Assembly: GCA_003344405.1 (NCBI GenBank)
Contig: NOWV01000207.1
Coordinates: forward strand, 62,001-126,000
DNA length: 64,000 nucleotides
Source: Trichoplax sp. H2
Lineage: Eukaryota > Placozoa > Uniplacotomia > Trichoplacea
Reading direction: 5' to 3'
The notes beneath the pieces were generated by a model. That model was not told the origin of the DNA, ran no database searches, and saw only the letters and a list, made by a program, of their open reading frames with translations. The position numbers and the translations under genes were made by a program. Shown one piece after another: positions 1-12,208 of the stretch (positions are counted from its first letter, which is position 1; the number at the start of each line of letters is the position of its first letter).

Positions 1-1115
1 ACAGGCTATCTGCAGTACCAGAAAAGCGCCAAAATATCGATTGGCAACACTACAAGAATAATATTGCCGCTTCTGGTTATGTAGAAAAGTTCATGAAAGG
101 GGTAAATGCGCTATCAATAATAACCAAATCACTACTCTAACATCCAATTGTCATTCATTTTGCGATCGCATGACACTCTCCACTAGCTTACCAGACAATT
201 TTGTAATGAAATAGTTGGTTGTCTATTTTCAATGCGAACAACATCATCACATACTATATGTACAGCACTATAGAATTCAATCAACATTCGGCTTATTCAT
301 TCATCATCTTTCTATTATAGTACGAAGCTGTACAAGTTCCTTTTCCTAAAGATACTGATACTGCTAGAATTGACGCTATGCAGAAGCAAATGGTAGGACA
401 GGATCGATACTGCACAAATTATTACTGTTGTCAAGAGGCCTAATAGCTTAGTCAACCAATGGCAATCATAACTGTGTAATTAGTGACTAGTGGATCTTTT
501 TTGAATCAGGTGTAATACTCCTTTTTATGTGTAATAGGAAAGTGAAATTGAAGGAATCGTTAAAGAATCAAAGCAAGCTGCACTCAGATTAGATAGTGAG
601 GTAATGTATCAGTGGATAGGATATGCTAGCATGTGATAGCTCGATAATAGCAGTATTAATAAAAGTTTCTTGGGCATCCCATCACGCTTGCAATCAAGAA
701 ACGGTAGAGAATTACTTGCATCATTGGAGCGATTGCAGATTTGATGCGTAGCAACGTAATTTCAGATTGTAATCCCTCACGATCGAGTAATCTATATTTT
801 ATATCTTTACTTACAGTTGTCCAAGATCAAGGCTGAAAAGTCATATGAAGAAACTACGGTTAGTTATAAATTAAACTTAAAACTGTTATACCAGATAATA
901 GGATGTTACAGATGAAACATTTACATAATGATGCCTTGCCATGATTTTATTTTACAATATTCAAATTATACCGCAACATGTTAATAAATAAATATATTGT
1001 TATAAACACATTTTTACTCGTCTTTACGCAATTATAGATTGATGAATACCTTGCAAATCATCCACAGTTAAGGAGGCAGTGTGAAGAAGATTTAAAAAAT
1101 TTCAAATATGATTAA
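1..1115 (+). CDS. ATP5PD: ATP synthase peripheral-stalk subunit d, mitochondrial (3' part, 5 exons)
   Basis: Five exons join in phase 0: 3-101, 321-392, 538-600, 817-858 and 1038-1115 (stop TAA). Every junction is GT-AG. They give 117 C-terminal residues; animal subunit d is about 160 aa, so roughly 40 N-terminal residues lie left of the window. The match is seen in RLSAVPEK, then IDWQHYK, VEKF, and a VPFPKDT segment, which parallel the RL-ALPE / IDW-YYK / VPVP-D pattern known from the animal protein. The subunit is part of the stator stalk linking F1 to Fo in the mitochondrial inner membrane; the targeting region is outside the window. Two AATAAA poly(A) signals lie at 1229-1239. The next gene is convergent, with 279 bp between stop codons. 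Family identification is strong; exon edges are inferred from phase. Confidence 0.88.
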
Positions 1116-1394
1116 ATCGATTGATAACTAGCTGGCTTCGCTTCAAATGTTTTTGTGTATTGAGAATGTATAACTTAGGCAACTTATTAAATGGAATATC
1201 GAGGACGCTTCATCTATTCGAATAACTAAATAAAATAAAATAATTGCATAACATCGTAACAGAGGATACATTTCTACGAAAAGCAGTTCTTAATGTCTTC
1301 ACTGTTTCACTAACACCGTCAGATAGCGCTGACGGATTACAATTAAAAAAGAGATTATCATCCTGTATATACGGGCTTTACGTTTGATCTGGTT

Positions 1395-2426
1395 TCAGAC
1401 GAAATTTTTAATTTTTATAACTTGATTTAGTCGACTGCAGCAATGATAGAGTAAATTGCGTAATGCCAATTCAAATCCTGGAATTGCACTAGCATATAAC
1501 AATGGATTCAAACTACATCTACTGATGCCAATTAGCTGACAAATTAGAAATTGACTTTGATACTTTAGATAGCATGAATCATGATATAAGCGTGGATTGA
1601 AATGTACAATTAAGTAATAAATACGCCCTGGTGAAGACATGACAAAAAATACAATCACAAGAATTAGCAGCTTTCTGATCAATTTTTTTTGTGCTTTAGC
1701 AAAAGTAGTGTAAGTTATGGATTTCTTAATGATAATTCGGCTTTGAAGATTACGCATTATTTTGGAATATATGGTAACTACCACAATAAGAGGCAGGACA
1801 TAAATCATTACATATCGAGTTACAAAATAAATTTGCGCCAATTCTATGGAAAAAAAGGGTTGATTATTACTATCGAAGTGTAAAAAACATATTGATGACG
1901 TTTTGCAAGTCCTATTTCGTATTTTCATAAGTTGAATAGTTCTATGCGCAAATACAGTATACGTTATAACAGGAGAAGAATAACCCAACGCTACCAGAAG
2001 TATAAATACTAATATTAGACATTTACGCCGCTCTTTTGAATTTGGATTGACATTTTTTAACAGAACCCAATAGCGATCAAGTGCAATCATCACCATTGTG
2101 ACCGCAGTGCCAGTATTGAGTAAGATAGGGAAGCTGCTGCAAAAGTAGCATAAAGGTTGACCAGATAACATAGGGGTTAATGATGCGGTCAATTCAATTG
2201 GCCAAGAAAATAAAAGCAATAAAATATCGTACAGTGCCAGGTTACCGATTAAACGGTAGACAAGATCTGAGGTTCCATATTTCCTCTTCTTGATGATGAT
2301 CAATAAAACAGTGATATTTCCTATTAAACCTGTAAAGAATATGATTGCTGCCGAAACAATTATTGATACATTTAATGCAGATTTACTATCGGGACAGGTT
2401 GATGTTACGGGCATCTCGGTATTCAT
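1395..2426 (-). CDS. Class A (rhodopsin-type) GPCR, single exon, copy 1
   Basis: A 343-aa, seven-helix receptor in one exon. The first ATG is at 2426; three codons upstream the frame starts only with TTG, which I did not use. Visible landmarks are TM1 GN (N37), TM2 LALYD (D67), the conserved Cys at the top of TM3 (C93), intact DRY (D117) and TM7 NPLLY (N307). TM6 lacks the usual CWxP tryptophan and reads SSP. A short basic, Cys-containing tail follows TM7. It should sit in the plasma membrane and couple to G proteins; the ligand is unknown and cannot be read from sequence. It belongs to the same family as the five receptors to its right, sharing the WP motif after TM2 and the NPN-type second intracellular loop. 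It faces the ATP synthase gene tail to tail. Confidence 0.88.
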   Translation of the reverse strand: MNTEMPVTSTCPDSKSALNVSIIVSAAIIFFTGLIGNITVLLIIIKKRKYGTSDLVYRLIGNLALYDILLLLFSWPIELTASLTPMLSGQPLCYFCSSFPILLNTGTAVTMVMIALDRYWVLLKNVNPNSKERRKCLILVFILLVALGYSSPVITYTVFAHRTIQLMKIRNRTCKTSSICFLHFDSNNQPFFSIELAQIYFVTRYVMIYVLPLIVVVTIYSKIMRNLQSRIIIKKSITYTTFAKAQKKLIRKLLILVIVFFVMSSPGRIYYLIVHFNPRLYHDSCYLKYQSQFLICQLIGISRCSLNPLLYASAIPGFELALRNLLYHCCSRLNQVIKIKNFV

Positions 2427-4701
2427 TTTTTCCAATGTTTGTAGTAGATTACTCGATCTGTGTTGCTTGGATTAACTCCTTTATACTTTATTATCCATGA
2501 AGTACAACTTACCAATACCTTCTATAATTATCTACTATAACAATGATGGATGATGTTGAGCAAGTGTTGATTTTATGGGCAGGTGCAGCTGTAGTTATTA
2601 ATTTACGATCAATCAGGGTTTTATATATTCTAAAATTAAGCTAGTGAATAACAATTAATCCATACTTGTACGATCCTTATTGTTATTTATAGAATTGCTA
2701 AAGGAACCAGCTAATTGACGTCCTAACTAGAAATTTTATGCCCTATTCTGCAATGGTAATTAATGCTTAAATTAATTATTGTAAGGGGTTAATTAATAGA
2801 AGAAAGTCAAGCCGCTGGTATCATATTCAGCTAATTGAAATAAAATATGATCGAAATTATCATTGCTGAGAACCGATAATAATATATAATTAATTAGAAT
2901 ACTCGTATCATCGACAATTAAAATTACGCGTATTTAAGTCAACTGGGAAGACTATGGCTTCTACTTGTTTTTGCTACTTTTCAAGATGGTACTCATACAA
3001 TAATTGTATTACTGTACAATAACGATGCATTAACAGTATCAATAAAAATAAAATTTTCCATCGAAAATAAAAGACCTATTGTGATTAAACCTATGCTTAT
3101 AAATAAATATATTTACCGTAATCATTACAAAGCACTAAATGCGTTCAACTTTGACAAATTCTATTAGTTTCTAAGTAACTTATTTATCACAATAGAAGAA
3201 TACTAAAAAGGTTCAAAGAAGAGAGTTCAAAGGGGAATTCACGTCAAGTACTTTTCCTTTGCAAATAATAATCATAGAGCTGAATAATCGAATCTCCAAA
3301 GTACACGCTAATCAGTCGAATGCACGCATACTTAAAGAAAATTAGACACTTTCCTATGGTCTATCAATTAACGTTGAAATTTTATCATAGTTATAAAGTT
3401 AAGAATAGACAACCAAAAAGATTTTCCCATAAATTTTAAAGGTCGTTATTACGTATAAATATTTCGAGAACGATATCATAACTCATCAACAGAAACAACA
3501 AAATGAGTCATAGATGTATTATAAGGTTATTAGAGGCTACTTAAGTCAAAGAAATAGATATCCCTAACTAGGATAATTATAATTATAATAGATAATGCTT
3601 GTTTAGTATATAATAAAAAGGCACTAATCTTAGCTGCATCCCTTTTCTGCAGTAATGTGGACGTCAGTAATCGATACTTTTATTCCGCCTTGGACTTTAT
3701 CATTTAATCAGCACTGGTAATATACGGAAAAGTAGCTCAATGGGCTATTTCATCATCGCCTAAAGGAGACATATCACAGAGGCTATCGTATCTGTACATG
3801 ATTTAAACACATTTACTATTTAAAAATATCTATGATTCTACAGTAAATTCACTTATATGCAAAACAAATGGTTATAAAAATTGTTTGATAATTATTCGGT
3901 AATTATTTTGAACAGAAATTTGTTTATTACTTCGATTGAGGAATAAGAAAATTGTAAGGGTAAGCCATATGGAATTAATTATGAGTTCAATCAATCTTTA
4001 GATTACTGTATATTTGATAGATATAATAACCAAAAGATACCTTTTACTCGTACTGAATAAGTGAAGCAATTCCAGTTATTTAGACATTTAATGTTTTCTT
4101 GTTGAAACCGACTAAGCCACTTGCTGATAACTAATTAGAGAATAGAAACAGATTACTTTATTGAGCCACTATAATGCTATATTACAGGCGATCAAGACAC
4201 TTACGTTGATATCTGAACCAGAAATAATGTGATATTAATTAAAATTACATAATACTGCTATTAATTTATACTACAACATTGCACTGTCACAATCAAATAA
4301 CGAGATTAGTGGCATGTATTTAATACTAAGAAAGAATAGCAGAGGATAACAAATTTTACATAAATTGCTTAGAAAAATAAATAGAATAGAAATATAACAT
4401 GTCTGGACCAAAAGATAACATCTTATGTGGTATTAAATTAAATTTATTAATACGCTCTATTGGACAATTTCTAAAATGAGGATATTTTTTAAAGTAGGAC
4501 ATTCAACATATCATAACATGCTTTACGACATCTTTTTAGCCTTATAATTTAGCGTAAAGACCTACATTACTTCAATAGATTATTTAATGGCAACTAGATA
4601 TGACTATTTCTTCAGTAGCTTAAGAAGAAGTACAGCGGCTTAACTGAAAGTAAACTCTACCATGGAAACAATTCAATTCGGCTAAATAAGAGTAGGTAAA
4701 A
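2427..4701. other. AT-rich intergenic spacer, no gene seen
   Basis: About 2.3 kb between GPCR copies 1 and 2. No ORF with a recognisable product and no receptor fragment was found by eye. It must contain the promoter of copy 1 and the 3' region of copy 2. Confidence 0.6.
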
Positions 4702-5862
4702 TTAAATTGTACTTACTAAATTGATCTCTAAATGTAAGTCAGCCTTAGCAGGGGATTCTTCTACCTTATTAGCTAAATGAGTTAGCTTTAATTTCGTACA
4801 AGGCTCAACAATTTGATCATTTCTATTTTTAATACCAAAATAAAGGCATTTTGGCTTATAATCCCAGCCATACATAGCAATCATCACCTGTCTACATTCT
4901 GGAATAGAAGCTGAGTATATAAAAGGATTGACAGCACTTCTGCTAATCAACAATAATTGGCATATTAGGAATAGAAATGAATTAATTGCATGTGTCTGGA
5001 TATTAAAAAAAGATGGACTATTTATCATAACATAATAATAAATATGTTCTGGAGTCAAGGAAAGAAAATATATGACGATTAATATTGAAGGCAATTTAAT
5101 CAATTTACGGTCTTCCTCAATGTTATATCCAATTGTGGTATTATCTTTCGTAGGCAATAATTCACCTGTTTTGAAAGTACTTAATTTATACATCAATATC
5201 ACAATCGAAAGAGGGATAACGCATAAGATATTGTATCTTAATAGAAAATAAATTTGCCACGGAGCTGAAGTTGAATAATTATGACTGCCATATTCGATCC
5301 AGCACTTAGCATTTACTTTAAACTTTGATGATCCCAACATGAGAGCGCTTGTTTTGTCTTCTGAGGTAAATGCTATGTCTGGACAAGCGAGAGCTAAAGC
5401 TAAAATAAAAATAACTCCTAGCTTGGAAATGTTACGCCAACATGAAGAATTTGATTTCGCTGAATTTATAGCCACATGATAGCGATCAAAAGCCATCCAA
5501 ATTATCGTTAAGGCAGCCTGAGCACTAAATAGAATTGGAAAGCTATTGCTAATGTAGCATAAAATAGTGCCAAAAGGCCAAGAGAGAGCAAATTTGACCA
5601 GTTGTATGGGCCAGTACAATAAAAGTAGGCATATATCACACAAGGCCAGATTTCCAATAAAGTAGTAAACGGGATCTCTCATTTTGGCTTTTCTGTGTTT
5701 AATAACGAGGAATAACGTGATCATATTCCCTATCAACCCAAAGACTATAATGAAAAGAGGAAAGACATACACTATCCATTGCATTGCAATTGACCAGCCA
5801 TGATAACCTTGTAAACTAGGCCATAAATGATCATTTTGATAAGCATGATAGTAATTAATCAT
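4702..5862 (-). CDS. Class A GPCR, single exon, copy 2 (possible spliced C-terminus)
   Basis: 386 aa from a true ATG at 5862. Landmarks: TM1 GN (N46), TM2 LALCD, WPFG followed by the TM3 Cys (C102), intact DRY (D126), TM6 LTPEHIYYY, and TM7 NPFIY (N312). The C-terminal tail is the longest of the family, about 65 residues, hydrophilic, with serine and lysine. A perfect GTAAGT donor lies at 4716-4711, 15 nt before the stop, so the mature tail may be spliced to a downstream exon and the stop given here may not be used. It is a plasma-membrane receptor of unknown ligand. Close relatives are copies 3 and 6, which share the TPE-x-I-[YF]-Y end of TM6. Confidence 0.87.
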   Translation of the reverse strand: MINYYHAYQNDHLWPSLQGYHGWSIAMQWIVYVFPLFIIVFGLIGNMITLFLVIKHRKAKMRDPVYYFIGNLALCDICLLLLYWPIQLVKFALSWPFGTILCYISNSFPILFSAQAALTIIWMAFDRYHVAINSAKSNSSCWRNISKLGVIFILALALACPDIAFTSEDKTSALMLGSSKFKVNAKCWIEYGSHNYSTSAPWQIYFLLRYNILCVIPLSIVILMYKLSTFKTGELLPTKDNTTIGYNIEEDRKLIKLPSILIVIYFLSLTPEHIYYYVMINSPSFFNIQTHAINSFLFLICQLLLISRSAVNPFIYSASIPECRQVMIAMYGWDYKPKCLYFGIKNRNDQIVEPCTKLKLTHLANKVEESPAKADLHLEINLVSTI

Positions 5863-6080
5863 ACTGATAATGGATTTGTAAAGAGCCTTTATGAAAGAGT
5901 ATCAAATTAAAATTGATCGACGAAAAAGAAAGATTCCAATAAAAACGGAGCTATAACCGTTAGTTTCTTATCTTTATATTTGTGCTGTCGATAAGATATC
6001 ACTATATACTACTTGAAAATAAAATAATCCTAGAAATTCATAAACATTGATATACTAGCATTCATTTCTAAGCGTAAATG

Positions 6081-6400
6081 GGCGTTTAGCTCTCATTGTA
6101 AGTAAGAAGATCAATTATATCCATTCTCATTGTAAGCAAGAAAATCAACTATATCAATTCTCTATTTATTGTCTGTTCACCAAAAGAAACCAATTCCTGC
6201 TCTATATATCGTATAAGATGCTTTGACACATAGCTAAAAGAGACGTTTTAGCCCTCATTGAGAGCAAGAAGATCAGTTACATCCATTCTCATTGCAAGCA
6301 AGATCGGTTATATCCATTCTTTATTTATTGTCTGTTCACCAAAATAAAACCAACTTTTGCTTTGTACGTCATATAGGATACTTTGATAAATAGAACAAAT
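6081..6400. repeat. Imperfect tandem duplication, about 162-bp unit, two copies
   Basis: The unit begins near a CTCATTG at 6092 and again at 6254. Each copy contains shorter internal repeats of an 'AAGATCAATTATATCCATTC'-like element followed by a shared CTGTTCACCAAAA block. It lies in the upstream spacer of GPCR copy 2 and is non-coding. Confidence 0.7.
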
Positions 6401-7963
6401 ATAGAATGTAAAAAATGGTTGACTTTAATTTAAAGACAATAATACCAACAATTATCTGACAACTAATTGTAATCAATTCCTGAGGAAGTAGGAAACTTCT
6501 ATGCAACAATAAATTGCCTCTTAAATTACCCTACTAAGCTGTCTTGCATTTCATGATGGTATTAATGCTAGAAATATGAAAGTTTTAAATCTATAGTCAT
6601 TTACTGTAAATGATTAGGCGTGATCAGGGAACAAAGATCTTAGTAGTGCCAACCATTTACAGAACCTATCTTTAATTTCAGTTTAAAGATTCTATCAATT
6701 CTTTTTTCTTGACCTATACAGGCATGTACACCTGCTAATATGCTCATTTCTTCTTGTTCAGAACTTAACCTTCCTCGTAAAATTCTTTACATCAATAAAC
6801 TAAACTTTATTCATTGCAGCTGTTACAGTAAATAAAGAGTATATATGATTCATCGTAAGCAGTTTCTTACGTAATGCCAAGACAATCATTTATTGCAGTT
6901 CGACTTTTTCTACAAGACAGGTACTATAATACATGACAAATACGATGTAGAACATTGCTCATACTTTAGCAAGGATATAGGTAGATAAAATAGCCACAAA
7001 ACCAAATACAACTTCTATACACTTATAATTACAAATATTCCGCTTCCTTAGACTTTCATGTAATCTTCCATTAACGTTTTTCTTCCTTGAAAGTATACCG
7101 CTTAGAAAGTAAGCTATCACTAAATGATTTTTAAATTTTGCTATTATTCCATAACTCATGATCTATTTTTTTATCATCTGTTTCGAAATCTCTAGTATAT
7201 TTCATGCTCAGACTTTATGATTATTTTCGATTGTCGAATATTGCTAGCAAACGGCTTCGCAAAATAAGTATACACAATCTACGTAAGTATCGAATTGAAC
7301 TAGACATGTAGTCAATGAAGTAAACCTTACCTAATTTAGCCAATGTTATCAACTAATCCACTTTCAGTCCAGGCTGAATTTATAATACATATCAAGGACT
7401 TTTCGTTGCTGTTATAAAAACTCATCAACGCGGCCTTACTTACCAATTTTACTAATTTTTATTTTATTCATATTGACGCATTCATGATAAACTTATATGA
7501 TCATACCATTGACCAATTCTAATTACGGGTAATAGTAAAACATCGAAGATAAGGAAATATGTAATAATCTGATTAAAATACGCTAGAACCTTCAACTTGA
7601 GATAAATTTACGCAAAGTCCTGTATAAAGTATACGAGTGTGCTGCTATTTTGTCGTAGAAGATTTACTATTCTGCTTTGTATATCACATTCATCACCTGA
7701 GTAGTGTTAACAAAAGTACTTTGAAATAGTCCGCAAAGGCAACTTAGTCTTGCCCTCCTATATTGCAGTTAGTTACGTATGTACAGACAGATTCTCGAAT
7801 CTAGTGGATATTATACTCCGTTACTCATACTTAACCATCTTTAATCTACTACTTCACATACCAGTTACATAATATAGTAAGGATAGAATACTACAACCAT
7901 GAATTGGAGAAATTGCCCTATCCTAAGTTAGATTTCATTATCGGTTGAATACCTTGAACTTAG
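6401..7963. other. AT-rich intergenic spacer
   Basis: No recognisable gene. A minus-strand ORF of 66 codons at 6959-7159 has no family signature and is treated as chance. Confidence 0.55.
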
Positions 7964-9025
7964 CTAAATTTTGTTTTCTGATAAAGATAAATTGATCATA
8001 TCGGGCTGATCGCTTTTCCGTTTGATATATGAACAGGTAAAAATAGATCGCAACGATTGCTTACACTCTGGAAAAAAGTGAGCATAGATAACGGGATTTG
8101 CGATGCATTTACTAACAGTAATAAGCTGGCAAATCAAGTAGGTAATCTGGTAACGGCGATAATAGCCTAAGCTATATCGAAGGTATCCAAAATTATAGAC
8201 AAAGTAGAAAATGTATTCCGGAGTCCAAAAGAGTAGCAATGTAATCATTAGAATTAATGTCATTTTTGCCCATTTTTTGTGTATCGTTATATCACCATAG
8301 GTAACTGTTATTGCAGAATTTGTAGCTGTATCGTCAATCTTGATATTTCTTTTAATTTGATAATAAAGTATTACTACGATGATCAAAGGGATAACATAAA
8401 GTGTTACGTAGAGAGAGATACAATAAATATGGTATGGATCTTGAAAATTACTATAATGGCGACCGATATAGACGAAGCAAACACGAACAGCATCATCATA
8501 ATACGCTACTGGCCCGATAAATAAGCCATAGGCATATGTATAAGCTGTGAAAACGAGGTCGGGAAAAGTGGCAGCTAGTGCTGTAAAAAAGATGGCTGCT
8601 AAAATAATTCTTTTACGTGTTGTAGAAGGACTTGGATTAGCTGATTTGACAATAACTCGATATTGATGGATAGCCATAGCAACAACAGTTAGAGATGGAC
8701 CGGCATTGCATAGGACAGGTAAGAGATTGAAAAAATAGCAAAGAAACGATCCAAACGGCCACGGAATCGATTTTCGGACTAATGCTAACGGCCAGTAGAG
8801 TACAAGTAATACGATATCATAAATGACCAAACTAGTAACCAAGTAAAAAAAGAGATCTCGGACGTTATGTAATCCTTTCTTGATTAACGAAACTAAGATA
8901 GTGATATTTGTTATAATACCCAAAGATAAAATGATTGCTGATGGAATATAAGCCACAAGCTGCATGGCTAAAGGTGAAATATCTTTAAAATAATCTGTAA
9001 TGGGATTTCGCTCGCTGTTGTTCAT
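7964..9025 (-). CDS. Class A GPCR, single exon, copy 3, DRY replaced by HQY
   Basis: 353 aa from the ATG at 9025. The frame is open for 14 more codons but without an ATG. TM1 keeps the conserved N, TM2 has IYD, and WPFGSFLC leads to the TM3 Cys. The TM3 end reads HQY (H120-Q121-Y122) instead of DRY, so both the acid and the arginine that control G-protein coupling are missing. TM6 FWTPEYIFYF and TM7 NPVIY are intact, and the reading frame is clean, so this is not an obvious pseudogene. Second extracellular loop carries the expected Cys (VCFVYIGRHY). Loss of the arginine could mean constitutive, biased or decoy behaviour; that is inference. Ligand unknown. Confidence 0.87.
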   Translation of the reverse strand: MNNSERNPITDYFKDISPLAMQLVAYIPSAIILSLGIITNITILVSLIKKGLHNVRDLFFYLVTSLVIYDIVLLVLYWPLALVRKSIPWPFGSFLCYFFNLLPVLCNAGPSLTVVAMAIHQYRVIVKSANPSPSTTRKRIILAAIFFTALAATFPDLVFTAYTYAYGLFIGPVAYYDDAVRVCFVYIGRHYSNFQDPYHIYCISLYVTLYVIPLIIVVILYYQIKRNIKIDDTATNSAITVTYGDITIHKKWAKMTLILMITLLLFWTPEYIFYFVYNFGYLRYSLGYYRRYQITYLICQLITVSKCIANPVIYAHFFPECKQSLRSIFTCSYIKRKSDQPDMINLSLSENKI

Positions 9026-9904
9026 ATTTTGATTAGTCTTTGCAATATCCAAACGTGGAAATATCAATTATGCAATAACTTATTTAAAACACCAATCAAA
9101 TATGCTAATGGCAGGATGAAGGACGTAAGAAACAATTATTTTACGAGTGTGAGTAAGTAACTTGGATATTTGTTAAGCTTTCCTCAGATATTTTCGTATG
9201 TTCGCAGTCCAGCAAAGCAAATTCAATTTTCTGTCCCTTAGAGAAGATAAAATTCTACTTTCAAGAATATCAACATCGTAGTTGTAACGATTGCATCAAG
9301 AGGTGTTTTAAACCCAGATAAGAGTTAATTAAATATTAGCCCTAATCTAGACAACTAATTTTATATTGATGATTTCGAACAAAGAATACGATTTAGGCCT
9401 CGGATAAATATTGTAGATCATCGTACCTTAATTATACCTGAAACGAAATAATAGCAATGCGGAAGTAATAAAGGATTCGACGCCAAGAAATTAGCATGAC
9501 AATCTTTTTCAGCGACAACAAAGGCTCGGATTTTTTCAGGATTTATGTCAATAAATAGTACTTATTACCATTAAGTTCTTTGCATATGAGAAAAAATCAG
9601 CTAGATATAAATTAGAAGGCAATTTACAAAATTATTTTTACAAAGATACCGGTTTAATTTGGTAGTTTAGCGACTTAGTCCTTAACGTTGTATTGCAGAA
9701 TCTTGAATTTTAAGAAAACACGATCACAATATTTTATAATTGTTTGGATTCTCACACGGCTAGAGATTTTTTCCTTGCAAGAATAAGCAGGATCGTTTAT
9801 ATAGAATCTGTTAAACAAAATAGATCATACTAGCATAAGGGATAAGACTTAGTGCTTAATAGTCTAATAATTCGTGATCGTAACCAACGAAAAAATCGAA
9901 CCAA

Positions 9905-10230
9905 ATTAACCAAATTCGGCCTAAAAAACTTATGAGATCCTAATCGTATTTCGATATTTTAGCGATAGTAGTAAAAGTATGTTATACATATGAAGATGTC
10001 CCCATAATTATCTAATACTTTTTGTAGCAGTACTACAGAAAACTCGAATTTAAATAGCTAAACTATTTTTCAAAATTCGGTCTAAAAATTGTGGAATCCT
10101 ACATTTCCATCTTTTAGCGATATTGTTACAAGTCCATAAGCACAGGAAGATATAGTGAGAATCCGCTATTTTTTATAACAATACTACAGAAAAAGTGGAT
10201 TTAGATAGCTAAATTATCTATTGAATAAAA
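9905..10230. repeat. Old tandem duplication, about 160-bp unit, two copies
   Basis: Copy A begins CAAATTCGGCCTAAAAA at 9911 and copy B CAAAATTCGGTCTAAAAA at 10071. Both continue through TTTTAGCGATA and TACTACAGAAAA to AGATAGCTAAA-like ends. It is diverged and non-coding. Confidence 0.65.
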
Positions 10231-12208
10231 GCAATGCTTACCGAAAGTTATTTCACAACCCGTAATTTCTTTAATTATTCTCTGACTTTTGCTTACTCTA
10301 GTTTTCATAACAGTTCATCATTTCTCAAACAGAAAATAGACTATTCTTAAAGGATCCATTCAGCGATAATTACTCTTTATTGTGAATGAAGTTCGTAATT
10401 CGCCAACACAAAACTTGAGTTATTACGATAGTGCAAATCACTATGGCGATACATCATAACCTACACCTTAATTACCTTTGAAAACACTCGAACAGCAATT
10501 CTATACAACTTTTCTAAAACACAATCAAATACTCCTCTACAATATTCTATTCAGCAGTTTGAAATCAGGGTAGGAAACTACTCACAAATACAATTTTATA
10601 TTGTCACCAGCTACTGACTTTTCCGTACTTAGTATAAACAGAATAGGTGCACCATTTAATTACGCCAGCCATAGTCTACAAATTAATTTATCAAGCACAA
10701 ACGACTATTCTTTCTCATATAGAGCTTTACTTATATTACTGTCATGCACTTTAAAAAAATATTATTTTACGAATTTAGTTAAAATTACTACTCTCTTTGA
10801 GATAGATTCAATCTCTGCAGGATATTTTAATATTTCTGAAGCTTTTAGTTTGTATATGTTGCCGTATTACTTTTAAGAACATCTATATAAATCAGTCAAT
10901 TAATTTCTGCCTCATTAAGGAATGGACATAAGTTAAAAGAAGTAAATGGATACTGAGTTTGTAAATGTTATAATAAATGTAATAAGATATCTATACAGGA
11001 AGGTAAGCTTGATATGATCACTAGAGTATAATACTTAAAAATAACAATATTAGCTTCTCAAATGAATGATTCACGGGAATGGAGTTACATAGGTGACATT
11101 TGGAGGCCATTTTATTAATTTTTGGCACTATTTATGTACAAAAATATCATTATGTTAATTACTGATTAACATATCACAACTTTATCTTATGTTCTTTTAA
11201 GACTTTTTTCTTTTAATCTATTTTATATTCATAGAAAGAGAAAATTTGAGACATAAGACTACTAAATTCGTCTTGAAGATGTAATTTGGATTTAATTTTT
11301 ATTTCTAATTTCAGTTTTTTTTCGAACAATCCAGTTTCTGCTTTTAAGATACTCGAACTAGAGCTCTAACTCTACCACAATAAATGCTAGCAATACGATA
11401 TTATACTCATCAAGATGGTCTTAGTCCTAATATATTTTCATGATCGTAAAATTTCACAAATAAATAAACTTAACAATATAATAACTAGATGCTTATTTTG
11501 GCCTAGTTTTCAGCATATTCCATCGTTATACCATATCGTATTTTTCTAATTTTTCAAATAAATATAATCGATGCGACTAGCATCAATAACGTTGTTGTTA
11601 ATTAAACGTTCTAAACCTAACAATAAATCATAATTGCTCTCGTTCACCTCGATTTCTATTGAATTTTGCATTATGCCATTTAGCATGTTCTAGCCTATCC
11701 GTAAAATCGAACTATTTTCAGAAGCAATTACATAATTTCTAGTCCGAGTAGAACACCTTAAAGCTAACTATACAATAAAATTGCGATAATATTAGCTTTA
11801 TTACCTACTATTTTAATATCCTACACTTCTATTTTACTAATCTACTGAGTGAAAAATACCAATCGTTCCTAAGAACATCCAGCCATAAATGTGTTATTTC
11901 CAGCTCTAATGAAATGTTTTAAAGTTAGCAATACCATACTATGGTGATTATGATGTTAGCCTTGACTGCAGAGTACCATCTGATCATTTCTAGTAATAAA
12001 TGCGTTAACACGCCTATCATAGGTAAGCTAAAATAGATTGGAATTTTGATATACAGGCACTAAAGCACTAAAATAGCTTACTAAAGGAATATGTAAGCTG
12101 ATATACTCGATTGTTGCTAAGGAGAACTAGTCAAAGTTAATGACAAGTACTTACCACTGATCCTATTAGGGTCAATATGCGGTATTGACATCTTCAGTCC
12201 CTTCCTAT
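10231..12208. other. AT-rich intergenic spacer
   Basis: Nothing recognisable. A plus-strand ORF of 91 codons at 10601-10876 opens with a non-ATG codon and shows no family pattern. Confidence 0.55.

Noticed and set aside
1689-1883. Plus-strand ORF inside GPCR copy 1
   Set aside because: It is an antisense shadow of the receptor coding region, without any family pattern.
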